NCBI GenBank assembly: GCA_045580025.1 | Contig: JAZNNB010000017.1 | Coordinates: forward strand, 1 to 25,256 | From: SIG440 sp045580025 | GTDB taxonomy: Bacteria > Bacillota > Clostridia > Monoglobales > Monoglobaceae | DNA length: 25,256 nt | Direction: 5' to 3' | Part shown: positions 13,789 to 20,542 of the stretch, piece by piece | Position numbering within the stretch: position 1 is the first letter of the stretch | Layout of the letters: each line of letters begins with the position of its first letter | Notes under the pieces: model-generated | What the model saw: the letters and a program-made list of their open reading frames with translations, nothing else | Databases searched by the model: none | Told to the model about the DNA's origin: nothing | Translations under genes and position numbers: made by a program

Positions 13789-16062
13789 TTACTGTGGCAT
13801 TATCTGTTCCATAACATATGCTTCAATAACGTCGCCTTCTTTGATGTCATTGAATTTTTCAATGCTTACGCCACATTCATATCCGCTGGCAACTTCCTTT
13901 ACATCATCCTTGAAACGCTTGAGTGAGCCAAGCTCGCCCTCGTGGATAACAATACCGTCACGAACAACTCGTACAAGGCTGTTTCTCTGAACCTTACCGT
14001 CAGTAACATAAGCACCACCGATTGTTCCCACGCCTGAAACCTTGAATGTTGTTCTGATTTCGATATGACCAGTAACAGACTCCTGAAACTTGGGTGCAAG
14101 CATACCTTTCATAGCCGCCTCAATATCCTCGATTGCATCATAAATAACACGATAAAGACGTATATCAACATCTGATGCGTCTGCTGATACAGTAGCACCA
14201 GGGGTTGGACGTACGTTGAAGCCAACGATAATTGCATTTGATGCCGTAGCAAGCATAACGTCAGATTCAGTAACAGCACCAACAGCGCCGTGGATAACAT
14301 TTACCCTTACTTCTTCGTTGGTAATTCTTTCAAGTGACTGACGTACCGCTTCAACAGGACCCTGAACGACTGCTTTTACAATAATATTGAGGTCTTTCAT
14401 CTTGCCCGCTTCAATCTGTTCAAAGAGATTTTCAAGAGATACTGCCTGACTTGCCTTTTGAGCTTCCTGCTTCTGCTTGAACTTTCTTGCTTCAACAACC
14501 TCTCTTGCCTTTCTTTCATCCTCAACAACATAGAAAACATCGCCGCCATCAGGAACTTCTGAAAGACCAAGAATTTCAACCGGAATAGAGGGGCCTGCCT
14601 TTTTAATAGCCTTTCCCTTGTCGTCATTCATAGCACGGACTCTGCCCACCGCAGTACCCGCAACAACAATGTCACCAGTTTTGATTGTGCCGTTTTGCAC
14701 TAAAAGTGTAGCCACAGGACCGCGACCCTTGTCAAGCTGAGCTTCAATAACAGTACCCTTTGCCAAGCGATTGGGGTTTGCTTTCAGTTCTTTCATTTCA
14801 GCAACAAGCAGAACCATTTCCAAGAGTTTGTCGATATTCATCTTCATTTTAGCTGAAACCTCAACGCAGATGGTGTCTCCACCCCATTCTTCAGGAACAA
14901 GACCATGTTCGGTAAGCTCCTGACGAACTCTGTCAGGGTTTGCGCCTTCTTTGTCAATTTTGTTGATTGCAACAATGATTGAAACATTTGCCGCCTTTGC
15001 GTGGTTTATAGCCTCAATGGTCTGGGGCATAATTCCGTCGTCTGCTGCCACAACCAAAATTGCAATATCCGTAACAAGTGCACCTCTTGCACGCATTGCA
15101 GTAAACGCTTCGTGTCCTGGTGTATCAAGGAAAGTAATCTTCTTGTCATTGATACGCACACGATAAGCACCAATGTGCTGAGTAATACCACCAAATTCGC
15201 CCTCGGTAACATTTGCATTTCTTATGGTATCAAGAAGCGAGGTCTTTCCGTGGTCAACGTGGCCCATAACAACAACAACGGGCGAACGGGGAATCAAAGA
15301 TTCGGGTGAATCTTCAACGTCGTTAAATAGTTTATCCTCTTCTGTGAGAATTATTTCACGTTCCACCTTGCCGCCAAAATCTTCCACAATGAGCGATGCC
15401 GTATCAAAGTCAAGGGTTTCATTAACAGATGCCATAATGCCAAGCATCATAAGTTTTTTTATAACCTCAGTGCTGGGTTTCCCAAGTCTCTCAGAAAGCT
15501 CACCAACAGTGATTGAATCAGGAACAAGTATAGTCTCTGCTTCCTGTTTCTTTTCTTTCTTAGCAATTTTTTCAAGGTCTTTGGGATCCTGTTTTTCCTT
15601 AACAAGCTTGCTCTTTTTGTTACCTGTTTTTATTTTTTGCTTGCCAGGGCCCCCGGTCTTTACGTTTTCAGGAATAAGTTCTTCAAGCTTTTCGTTGTCA
15701 AGTCTGTCAAGGTCAACCGCATTAACGCGGGTATCAACCACACGTGTTCTGCGTGCGGGAATTTCTTCAGTCTGAAAACCGCCCTCACTCTCAATCTTCT
15801 GTTCCTTAACTTTTTCAGCTTTCTCAGTTCTTTCTTCTGCTTTTTCTTCTTTCTTTGGTTCTTCGATTGCTACAAAAAGTGCAGAAAAATCCTCCACCTG
15901 ATTTTTCTGGGTGTAATATTCGAAAATCACATCCAGCTCCTTTTCATCAAGTGCGCTCATATGATTCTTTTCTGAAACACCGTAATCATGCAAAACCTTT
16001 ACGATTTCTTTGCTGGGTATTCCAAACCCTTTTGAAAGCTCATAAGCTTTGATTTTTGTCAT
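13789..16062 (-). CDS. infB: Translation initiation factor IF-2
   Basis: A 757-residue GTPase that brings fMet-tRNA to the 30S subunit and promotes subunit joining. An IF2_N module (about residues 1-50), a charged Lys/Glu-rich linker (about 65-175) and a second IF2_N module (about 180-232) precede the G domain. In the G domain the P-loop GHVDHGKTS is at 267-275, G3 DTPGHEAF at 313-320 and NKID at 367-370. Domains II-IV follow, with the C-terminal fMet-tRNA-binding domain (SGVGTIGGAYVTDGKV, YECGVSIEKFNDIKEGD). A strong GGGAGGT SD lies in front. The length is in the normal Firmicutes range. The 60-nt gap after ylxQ holds two small hairpins, one directly next to the SD. Confidence 0.98.
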   Translation of the reverse strand: MTKIKAYELSKGFGIPSKEIVKVLHDYGVSEKNHMSALDEKELDVIFEYYTQKNQVEDFSALFVAIEEPKKEEKAEERTEKAEKVKEQKIESEGGFQTEEIPARRTRVVDTRVNAVDLDRLDNEKLEELIPENVKTGGPGKQKIKTGNKKSKLVKEKQDPKDLEKIAKKEKKQEAETILVPDSITVGELSERLGKPSTEVIKKLMMLGIMASVNETLDFDTASLIVEDFGGKVEREIILTEEDKLFNDVEDSPESLIPRSPVVVVMGHVDHGKTSLLDTIRNANVTEGEFGGITQHIGAYRVRINDKKITFLDTPGHEAFTAMRARGALVTDIAILVVAADDGIMPQTIEAINHAKAANVSIIVAINKIDKEGANPDRVRQELTEHGLVPEEWGGDTICVEVSAKMKMNIDKLLEMVLLVAEMKELKANPNRLAKGTVIEAQLDKGRGPVATLLVQNGTIKTGDIVVAGTAVGRVRAMNDDKGKAIKKAGPSIPVEILGLSEVPDGGDVFYVVEDERKAREVVEARKFKQKQEAQKASQAVSLENLFEQIEAGKMKDLNIIVKAVVQGPVEAVRQSLERITNEEVRVNVIHGAVGAVTESDVMLATASNAIIVGFNVRPTPGATVSADASDVDIRLYRVIYDAIEDIEAAMKGMLAPKFQESVTGHIEIRTTFKVSGVGTIGGAYVTDGKVQRNSLVRVVRDGIVIHEGELGSLKRFKDDVKEVASGYECGVSIEKFNDIKEGDVIEAYVMEQIMPQ

Positions 16063-16077
16063 AAATATCTACCTCCC

Positions 16078-16116
16078 GATTTTCTCAAAATCAGTTTCTC
16101 CGGTCAAATGTCCGGA
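16078..16116 (-). promoter_or_regulatory. Two small hairpins in the ylxQ-infB gap, next to the infB SD
   Basis: Reading on the minus strand, TCCGG (16112-16116) pairs with CCGGA (16099-16103) around an 8-nt loop, and GATTTT (16087-16092) pairs with AAAATC (16078-16083) around loop GAG. The second hairpin directly abuts the infB SD (GGGAGGT, 16071-16077). It could modulate initiation or mark a processing site; nothing more can be said. Confidence 0.35.
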
Positions 16117-16122
16117 TTCTGT

Positions 16123-16443
16123 TTAAACAGTTCTCATTTCTTCACCGAATATATCGTTTATGCTCTTTGCAATATTCTTGTCAGTCACCGCAATCACAAC
16201 CGCAAAGGCGCGTCCTGTATATTTTCCAAGGAGAAAGCGATCGCCATATATTATCAGCTTTTTCCCATAGAAATCACAACTGTTTTTAAATCTTTTTTTT
16301 GTATTATCCGAGGCATCTTCCGAAATAATAACGATTTCCGCTCTTGTCGATTTGATGCTGTCACGAACAGCACCCTCGCCAAAAACCACGCCTCGCATTT
16401 TGGTCGCAAGTCCCAGCATCCTGAAAAATTTCTCATTCTCCAT
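16123..16443 (-). CDS. ylxQ: L7Ae/eL8-family putative RNA-binding protein YlxQ
   Basis: A 106-residue L7Ae-like protein, the usual companion of ylxR between nusA and infB in Firmicutes. The fold is visible as FFRMLGLATKMRGVVFGEGAVRDSIKS, then AEIVIISEDASDNTKKRF, and a hydrophobic C-terminal VVIAVTDKNIAKSI. Relatives bind kink-turn RNA, but the cellular target of YlxQ is not established. I start at ATG 16443 because GAGGAG lies 10 nt upstream and the protein then begins MENEKFFRMLGLA, the normal N-terminus; the longer frame from 16515 would overlap most of ylxR. It overlaps the end of ylxR by 11 nt, suggesting translational coupling. Confidence 0.88.
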   Translation of the reverse strand: MENEKFFRMLGLATKMRGVVFGEGAVRDSIKSTRAEIVIISEDASDNTKKRFKNSCDFYGKKLIIYGDRFLLGKYTGRAFAVVIAVTDKNIAKSINDIFGEEMRTV

Positions 16444-16687
16444 TTGCAACAAGCTCCTCAAGTTTTTCATAAATTCCTGCATCCATACTGCAAGAAAGGC
16501 TTCTCTCAAGAGCACGGCTTTTTTTCGCTTTTTTTATGCATTCGCCATTTTTGCAAATATATGCACCTCTGCCACAAGCCTTGCCTGTTAAATCTATTGA
16601 CGCATCGCCTTTGTACCTGACAACACGCATAAGTAGCGTTTTCTCCTTAACATCTCTGCAGGCAGCACACATACGTGTAACCGTCAT
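16433..16687 (-). CDS. ylxR: YlxR/DUF448 RNA-binding protein (RnpM)
   Basis: An 84-residue basic protein with the YlxR signature: N-terminal RMCAACRDVKEKTLLMRVV and central GKACGRGAYICKNGECI. In Bacillus subtilis the family member has been described as a modulator of RNase P (RnpM), and the structure shows a nucleic-acid-binding fold. Its place between nusA and ylxQ is conserved across Firmicutes. The four cysteines of CAAC and CxxxxC spacing could hold a metal, though this is not established. It follows nusA by 24 nt and overlaps ylxQ by 11 nt. Confidence 0.93.
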   Translation of the reverse strand: MTVTRMCAACRDVKEKTLLMRVVRYKGDASIDLTGKACGRGAYICKNGECIKKAKKSRALERSLSCSMDAGIYEKLEELVANGE

Positions 16688-16711
16688 ATCAAAAACCGAC
16701 CTTTCAAGTTT

Positions 16712-17755
16712 TTAAGCTTCTTCCGCCTTTGTTTCTTCAGCCTTTAAGTCAATCTTCCAACCAGTTAATCGTGCTGCAAGACGTGCATTCTGCCCTTCCT
16801 TGCCAATAGCAAGCGAAAGCTGGTCAGCGGGGACAACCACACTGCACATTTTCTTTTCTTCGTCAACTGTGATTGAAACAACTTTAGCAGGACTAAGCGC
16901 CTGAGTAATATATTCTGCCGGGTCATCACTATATCTGATAATATCGATTTTCTCACCTCTGAGCTCATCAATAACAGCCTGAACTCTCATTCCCTTTGGA
17001 CCAATACAAGTACCAACAGGGTCAACATTTTCCATTGTGGAATGAACCGCAATCTTGCTTCGTGAACCGGGCTCACGGGTAAGACCTTTGATTTCGATAA
17101 TTCCCTTTTTGATTTCAGGAACTTCAAGCTCGAAAAGTCTTCTTACAAGCCCCGGATGTGAACGTGACACCACAAGGTGAACGCCACGCACCGAGTTTGC
17201 AACCTCAACCACAAAAACCTTATACTTTGCACCAGGCTTATAATTATCATTTTTAACCTGTTCGTTTGGCATAAGTACAGATTCAGTATCGCCGATTTCA
17301 AGCATAATATTTCTTCTGTCAATTTTTCTTACTGTTGCTGTCATTATATCATTTTCTCTGTTAGAAAATGCATCAAACGCCTTTTCACGCTCTGCCTCAC
17401 GGATTCTTTGAAGAACAACCTGACGTGCAGTTTGAGCCGCAATTCTTCCAAATGCCGCCGGAGTAACCTCTGTTTCAAGAACGTCACCCGCCTCATATCT
17501 TGGGTCAACCTTTTTTGCATCCTCGACAGAAATCTGACATTCCCTGTCTTCTACTTCCTCTACAATGTCTTTGCGTGCATAAACCTTAATATCGCCGGTC
17601 TCTTCATCAATGATAACCTTTGCATCCTGAACAGCACCAAAGTTTTTCTTGTAGGCACTGAGAAGTGCACCACTGAGTGCATCAAGAACAACGTCACGGC
17701 TTATGCCTTTTTCCTTTTCAATTTCATCCAACAACAAAAATAATTCTGCGCTCAT
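16712..17755 (-). CDS. nusA: Transcription termination/antitermination factor NusA
   Basis: A 347-residue RNA-polymerase-associated factor that increases pausing and stimulates intrinsic termination. The layout is an N-terminal RNAP-binding domain (about 1-125), an S1 domain (about 135-200), KH1 (VDPVGTCIGPKGMRVQAVIDELRGEKIDII) and KH2 (LSLAIGKEGQNARLAARLTGWKIDLK). It ends soon after KH2 with a short acidic tail, as in other Firmicutes, without the C-terminal repeats of Gammaproteobacteria. The SD is AGGAG with somewhat long spacing. It is the second gene of the operon after rimP. The operon leader carries a hairpin that could be a target for NusA's own activity (see findings). Confidence 0.97.
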   Translation of the reverse strand: MSAELFLLLDEIEKEKGISRDVVLDALSGALLSAYKKNFGAVQDAKVIIDEETGDIKVYARKDIVEEVEDRECQISVEDAKKVDPRYEAGDVLETEVTPAAFGRIAAQTARQVVLQRIREAEREKAFDAFSNRENDIMTATVRKIDRRNIMLEIGDTESVLMPNEQVKNDNYKPGAKYKVFVVEVANSVRGVHLVVSRSHPGLVRRLFELEVPEIKKGIIEIKGLTREPGSRSKIAVHSTMENVDPVGTCIGPKGMRVQAVIDELRGEKIDIIRYSDDPAEYITQALSPAKVVSITVDEEKKMCSVVVPADQLSLAIGKEGQNARLAARLTGWKIDLKAEETKAEEA

Positions 17756-17790
17756 TTTTAATCACCATCTCCTAAAAATTTGTTTGTATA

Positions 17791-18255
17791 TTAAAAATCA
17801 AAATGTAATTTTACAAAAGTTACGTCATCAAGGCCAAGAGTTTTTTCGCCACTGTCTGTTTCAACTGTCAGTTTTCCGTCTTCAAAGCCTTTAAGGATTC
17901 CGCTTAAAGATTTGCTTCCATCCACAGCTTTATAAAGTCCCACGTCAATTTGTCTTCCGTTATACTTTTCAAAATGCTGTGGTGTTTTCAGCTTTCGCTC
18001 GATTCCTGGGGATGAAATCTTTAGAACATAATTTTCTTTTATAGGGTCTTTTTCGTCAAGGATTTCACCCATTTTGCGATTTATGCGTTCACACTCATCA
18101 ATGGAAATTCCGCCGTCTTCCTTGTCCGCATAAATCCTGAGATATTTCATTGTTCCTTCCTTGACAAACTCGGTGTCATAGATATAGCAGCCTAAAGTTT
18201 CAGCAACTGGAGTCGCCATATCAATAATCATTTTTTCAAGTTTTGAATATGCCAT
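17791..18255 (-). CDS. rimP: Ribosome maturation factor RimP
   Basis: A 154-residue protein needed for 30S subunit maturation. Family signs are the N-terminal half ending in YLRIYADKEDGGISIDECERINRKMGEILDEKDPI, the strongly conserved YVLKISSPGIERKLKTPQHFEKYNGRQI segment, and a C-terminal Sm-like domain. GGAGG lies 5-6 nt before ATG. It opens the nusA-infB operon, 66 nt after the predicted transcription start. Confidence 0.96.
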   Translation of the reverse strand: MAYSKLEKMIIDMATPVAETLGCYIYDTEFVKEGTMKYLRIYADKEDGGISIDECERINRKMGEILDEKDPIKENYVLKISSPGIERKLKTPQHFEKYNGRQIDVGLYKAVDGSKSLSGILKGFEDGKLTVETDSGEKTLGLDDVTFVKLHFDF

Positions 18256-18276
18256 ATTTTCCTCCGTTTTTTAATG

Positions 18277-18306
18277 CAAAAGAGTGAGGCCTGCCTCACT
18301 CTTTTG
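18277..18306 (-). terminator. Terminator-like hairpin in the leader of the rimP-nusA operon
   Basis: A perfect 14-bp inverted repeat (18277-18290 with 18293-18306, core AGAGTGAGGC) has a 2-nt loop. On the minus strand the distal arm ends CTCTTTTG and is followed by CATTAAAAAA, so the U-tract is short and interrupted. It lies downstream of the predicted promoter (18328-18356), about 15 nt into the transcript, and upstream of the rimP SD. It may therefore act both as the end of nrdR and as an attenuator of its own operon. Confidence 0.7.
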
Positions 18307-18327
18307 AAACCATATTACGTTGTATCT

Positions 18328-18356
18328 ATATTATCACAAAATGCGTATGTTGTCAA
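18328..18356 (-). promoter_or_regulatory. Promoter of the rimP-nusA-infB operon, -35 overlapping the nrdR stop
   Basis: On the minus strand TTGACA (18351-18356), 17-nt spacer, TAATAT (18328-18333). The TGA inside TTGACA is the nrdR stop codon. The -10 region reads TTGTGATAATATA, the same 13 bases as the nrdR promoter. Confidence 0.82.
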
Positions 18357-18808
18357 GCTTTTTTTATGATTTTGGCAAGCTCGTCCATAAATGAATTTAT
18401 ATCCTTGAACTGACGGTATACCGATGCAAATCTAACGTATGCAATATCGTCAAGGTCTTTGAGCCTTTCCATAACCATTTCACCAATTTTTTCAGAAGTA
18501 ACTTCGCGCTCTAACATATTGTAAAGCTTCGACTCAATATCATCAATCAATCTTTCAATGTCGCTTAAGGTAACAGGACGTTTTTCGCAGGCACGAAGGA
18601 TTCCATTGAGGACCTTTTCTCTGTCCCAAGTCTCACGAAGACCGTCTTTTTTCACAACAATCATAGGGATTGTTTCTATCTTTTCGTATGTAGTAAATCT
18701 CTTTCCGCACTCAAGACATTCTCTGCGGCGGCGGATGGTTGTTCCCTCTTCTGTTGAACGGGAATCAATAACTTTACTTTCAAGATGTCCGCAAAACAAA
18801 CAACGCAT
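18353..18808 (-). CDS. nrdR: Transcriptional repressor NrdR
   Basis: A 151-residue repressor of ribonucleotide reductase genes that senses nucleotides. The N-terminal zinc ribbon has C3, C6, C31 and C34 (MRCLFCGH and CLECGKRF), followed by an ATP-cone (about residues 49-139, including VVKKDGLRETWDREKV and the VTSEKIGEMVMERL region). I start at ATG 18808, giving the family-standard MRCLFCG; GGAG lies 9 nt upstream and in fact belongs to the codons of the longer TTG-start frame. It has its own promoter inside the end of the yhcN-like gene. No ribonucleotide reductase gene is in the window. Confidence 0.97.
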   Translation of the reverse strand: MRCLFCGHLESKVIDSRSTEEGTTIRRRRECLECGKRFTTYEKIETIPMIVVKKDGLRETWDREKVLNGILRACEKRPVTLSDIERLIDDIESKLYNMLEREVTSEKIGEMVMERLKDLDDIAYVRFASVYRQFKDINSFMDELAKIIKKA

Positions 18809-18844
18809 TTTTATCAACTCCAAATGAAAATTTGTATATATTTT

Positions 18845-18873
18845 ATATTATCACAAGAAAATAAATTTGTCAA
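18845..18873 (-). promoter_or_regulatory. Promoter of nrdR, -35 overlapping the upstream stop codon
   Basis: On the minus strand TTGACA (18868-18873), 17-nt spacer, TAATAT (18845-18850). The stop TGA of the upstream gene lies inside TTGACA, as at the rimP promoter, and the sequence around the -10 (TTGTGATAATATA) is identical to that promoter. Confidence 0.82.
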
Positions 18874-19295
18874 ACTTTGTTGTTTCTCCCGAGCAAAAAT
18901 CTGGTCCTTTGTTCAAGTATTTTCCTATCCATATCAGTATCAAGATAAAGACCGAGCTCAATTATCTTTTCTGCCGTTTCATCCCCAACCGATACATAAT
19001 ACACCTCATCTTCACCCAATGTCCTCTTTAGTAGGCTTTCTGCAAAAAGCAAAACCTCTCCCTTGTCACAGTTTTCATCAATGCTTACTCCCGCCATGGT
19101 CTTTCCCTCATAGCTTATCACCGCCGCATCTATAACACCCTCAAAAGCAGATATTTCCCGTGCGGCTTCAATGTGTGAATTATCGTTTCCCTTTTCATAA
19201 GCATTATTATTTGCCTTTGAATTCCCCACAACAAAACAGGCAGCAAAAAACACCAAAGCCACAATAAACATTTTGAGAATAGTTTTTTTTATCAT
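18870..19295 (-). CDS. YhcN/YlaJ-like sporulation lipoprotein (probable)
   Basis: A 141-residue exported protein. Residues 1-24 form a signal sequence (basic MIKKTILK, then a hydrophobic run) with a lipobox-like FFAAC at C20, so it is probably a lipoprotein, although the residues after the cysteine stay hydrophobic and a membrane anchor is possible. The mature part resembles the YhcN/YlaJ family: AREISAFEGVIDAAVISYEGKTMAGVSID matches the pattern of inner-spore-membrane lipoproteins, followed by a second half around YYVSVGDETAEKIIELG. This points to a spore former. The SD is weak. The gene is upstream of nrdR, whose promoter sits at its stop. Family assignment rests on pattern and is moderate. 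Confidence 0.72.
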   Translation of the reverse strand: MIKKTILKMFIVALVFFAACFVVGNSKANNNAYEKGNDNSHIEAAREISAFEGVIDAAVISYEGKTMAGVSIDENCDKGEVLLFAESLLKRTLGEDEVYYVSVGDETAEKIIELGLYLDTDMDRKILEQRTRFLLGRNNKV

Positions 19296-19437
19296 AAAAT
19301 AAAAGTCCGTTTCTTTTTTTATTTATTGTTTGCAAAACTTAAACCTTTATTCAAAATATGGATGAATACTTTTTCATCTTTATTGCCAAAATAAAAGTGA
19401 ACAAATCAATCAATAAAAAAAGGAGCGGTTTACTGAT

Positions 19438-19644
19438 ATGAACGTTATTGCTTTGATTCTTGTCATAATCGGCGCAATCAACTGGGGAAGTATCGGTCTT
19501 TTCGGTATAGATATCGTTGCCTCGCTTTTTGGCGGACAGCTTTCTCTTATCAGCCGTATAATCTTTACCCTCGTAGGCATTGCCGGTCTTTGGTCAATTT
19601 CTTTCTTCTTTAAAGATGAACCGATTGTTGACAAAATGGACTAA
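19438..19644 (+). CDS. DUF378 (YuzA-like) small membrane protein
   Basis: A 68-residue integral membrane protein with two hydrophobic helices (about residues 3-22 and 35-56). The DUF378 signature is clear: LILVIIGAINWGSIGLFGIDIVASLFGG, then SRIIFTLVGIAGLW. The function of the family is unknown; members are widespread in Bacillota. AAGGAG lies upstream of the ATG with slightly long spacing. The gene stands alone on the plus strand, divergent from the yhcN-like gene. In the 140-bp upstream region there is only a weak promoter match and a GATGAA/TTCATC inverted repeat (19361-19378). Confidence 0.9.
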   Translation: MNVIALILVIIGAINWGSIGLFGIDIVASLFGGQLSLISRIIFTLVGIAGLWSISFFFKDEPIVDKMD

Positions 19645-19658
19645 ACTTTGATTTGTCA

Positions 19659-19697
19659 AAAAAAGGATACCCCGCATATTTTGGAGTATCCTTTTTT
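19659..19697. terminator. Bidirectional terminator between DUF378 and the convergent membrane-protein gene
   Basis: AAAAAAGGATACCCC (19659-19673) pairs with GGAGTATCCTTTTTT (19683-19697) with one mismatch and a 9-nt loop. The A-tract and T-tract make it usable in both directions, 14 nt after the DUF378 stop and 3 nt after the convergent gene. Confidence 0.88.
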
Positions 19698-19700
19698 GTT

Positions 19701-20330
19701 TTATTTAATTTTTTCTTCAAAGTATTCTTTAATTACTACGGCATTTTTATGTTCATTCACCTTATCCTTATCTTCTTTTGACCAGTCAAACATTTTAGTA
19801 GTAACAAGATACAGTTCTTCATCTTCAGAAAGTCCGATAGCATCCTTTATTTCAGGAACATCGCTTATTTTCAAAACGCTGTCTATAACATCAGGATAAA
19901 GACTTTCCATCATATCAAGATAATCTTTGTCAAGTATAAAGCTTTGGTATTCGTCTGTCGCAACCTCAATTTGCATCTTTTGATAACCCATCTGTGCATA
20001 CTGATCAAGAAGTTTTGCCGTTATGTCGCCCGAAAGGAATGATATAAACACATCCACAGAGCCATTTTCATTGGTGTCCTCTACCATCGTTTCCAAAAGG
20101 TCAGTGAGTGCATCAAGCTGTATCTGCTCAATATGTCTCACACTGTAATATGCAATACTCATATCATACTTTATCTGCCTCATACACTGTACGGTGGTTG
20201 TGACGACAAGTACAACCGCAAAAGCTATACATATTGTGTGTATTTTGTAATAATACCAAAAATGTTTTATTTTTTCTTTAAACGAAAGATTTTTCACAAT
20301 CTCTTTTGCCTCTTGTCTTTGTTTGTCCAT
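19701..20330 (-). CDS. Single-pass membrane protein of unknown function
   Basis: A 209-residue protein that I cannot assign to a function. It has a short basic cytoplasmic N-terminus containing LSFKEKIKHFWYYYKIHT, a pattern I associate with conserved clostridial proteins of unknown role. One transmembrane helix follows (about residues 34-52, IAFAVVLVVTTTV), and then a likely extracytoplasmic domain of about 150 residues rich in acidic residues, with SVDVFISFLSGDITAKLL and a TDEYQSFILDKDYLDMMESLYPDV segment. I start at ATG 20330 with GGAG 7 nt upstream; the frame is open further upstream but those codons lie over the promoter. It has its own promoter and a terminator shared with DUF378. Confidence 0.82.
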   Translation of the reverse strand: MDKQRQEAKEIVKNLSFKEKIKHFWYYYKIHTICIAFAVVLVVTTTVQCMRQIKYDMSIAYYSVRHIEQIQLDALTDLLETMVEDTNENGSVDVFISFLSGDITAKLLDQYAQMGYQKMQIEVATDEYQSFILDKDYLDMMESLYPDVIDSVLKISDVPEIKDAIGLSEDEELYLVTTKMFDWSKEDKDKVNEHKNAVVIKEYFEEKIK

Positions 20331-20372
20331 AAAAATCTCCATTCCGCCGCCATGCGTCGGCACAAATAGTAA

Positions 20373-20401
20373 ATAGTAAATTTCTCTTATCCGTATGGCA
20401 A
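20373..20401 (-). promoter_or_regulatory. Probable promoter of the single-pass membrane protein gene
   Basis: On the minus strand TTGCCA (20396-20401), 17-nt spacer, TACTAT (20373-20378). The -35 lies in the loop of an inverted repeat CTCTTATC/GATAAGAG (20383-20390 with 20408-20415), which could be an operator or part of the adjoining folded element. Confidence 0.5.
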
Positions 20402-20527
20402 GGAATGATAAGAGATTTTTACGCCCATGTGCATTTCTGAACGAAGGTGAAGAAAATTTCGCACGGGCAATTTAATCTGCCGGAGGCAATAACGGGAAAG
20501 GAACTTTCACGTTAACACCTTTTCTCT
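20378..20527 (+). other. Hairpin-rich intergenic element, possible structured RNA
   Basis: No gene fits this interval. Four hairpins follow each other: CTCTTATC/GATAAGAG (20383-20390 with 20408-20415); GCCC-AT-GTGC with GCACGGGC (20423-20432 with 20461-20468), extended by ATTTCT/AGAAAAT; TGCC-GGA-GGCA (20478-20488); and AACGGGAAAG with CTTTCACGTT (20491-20500 with 20504-20513, one mismatch, GAA loop). AAGGTG in the apical loop of the second hairpin (20444-20449) can pair with CACCTT after the last one (20516-20521), forming a pseudoknot. Loops are purine-rich on the plus strand (GAA, GGA), which favours a plus-strand RNA ending in the T-rich stretch TTTTCTCTTT, but I see no clear plus-strand promoter. 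The class is not recognised. Confidence 0.4.
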
Positions 20528-20542
20528 TTAATTTAAAATTAT

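Noticed and set aside
15224..15775. Plus-strand open frame of 183 codons opposite infB
   Set aside because: Serine-rich shadow of the Lys/Glu-rich linker and second N-domain of IF-2.
20472..20510. Minus-strand 12-codon ORF (GTG start, AAGGTG upstream) encoding MKVPFPLLPPAD
   Set aside because: It coincides exactly with the hairpins and pseudoknot strand of the folded element, so the SD-like and codon signals are better explained as RNA structure.
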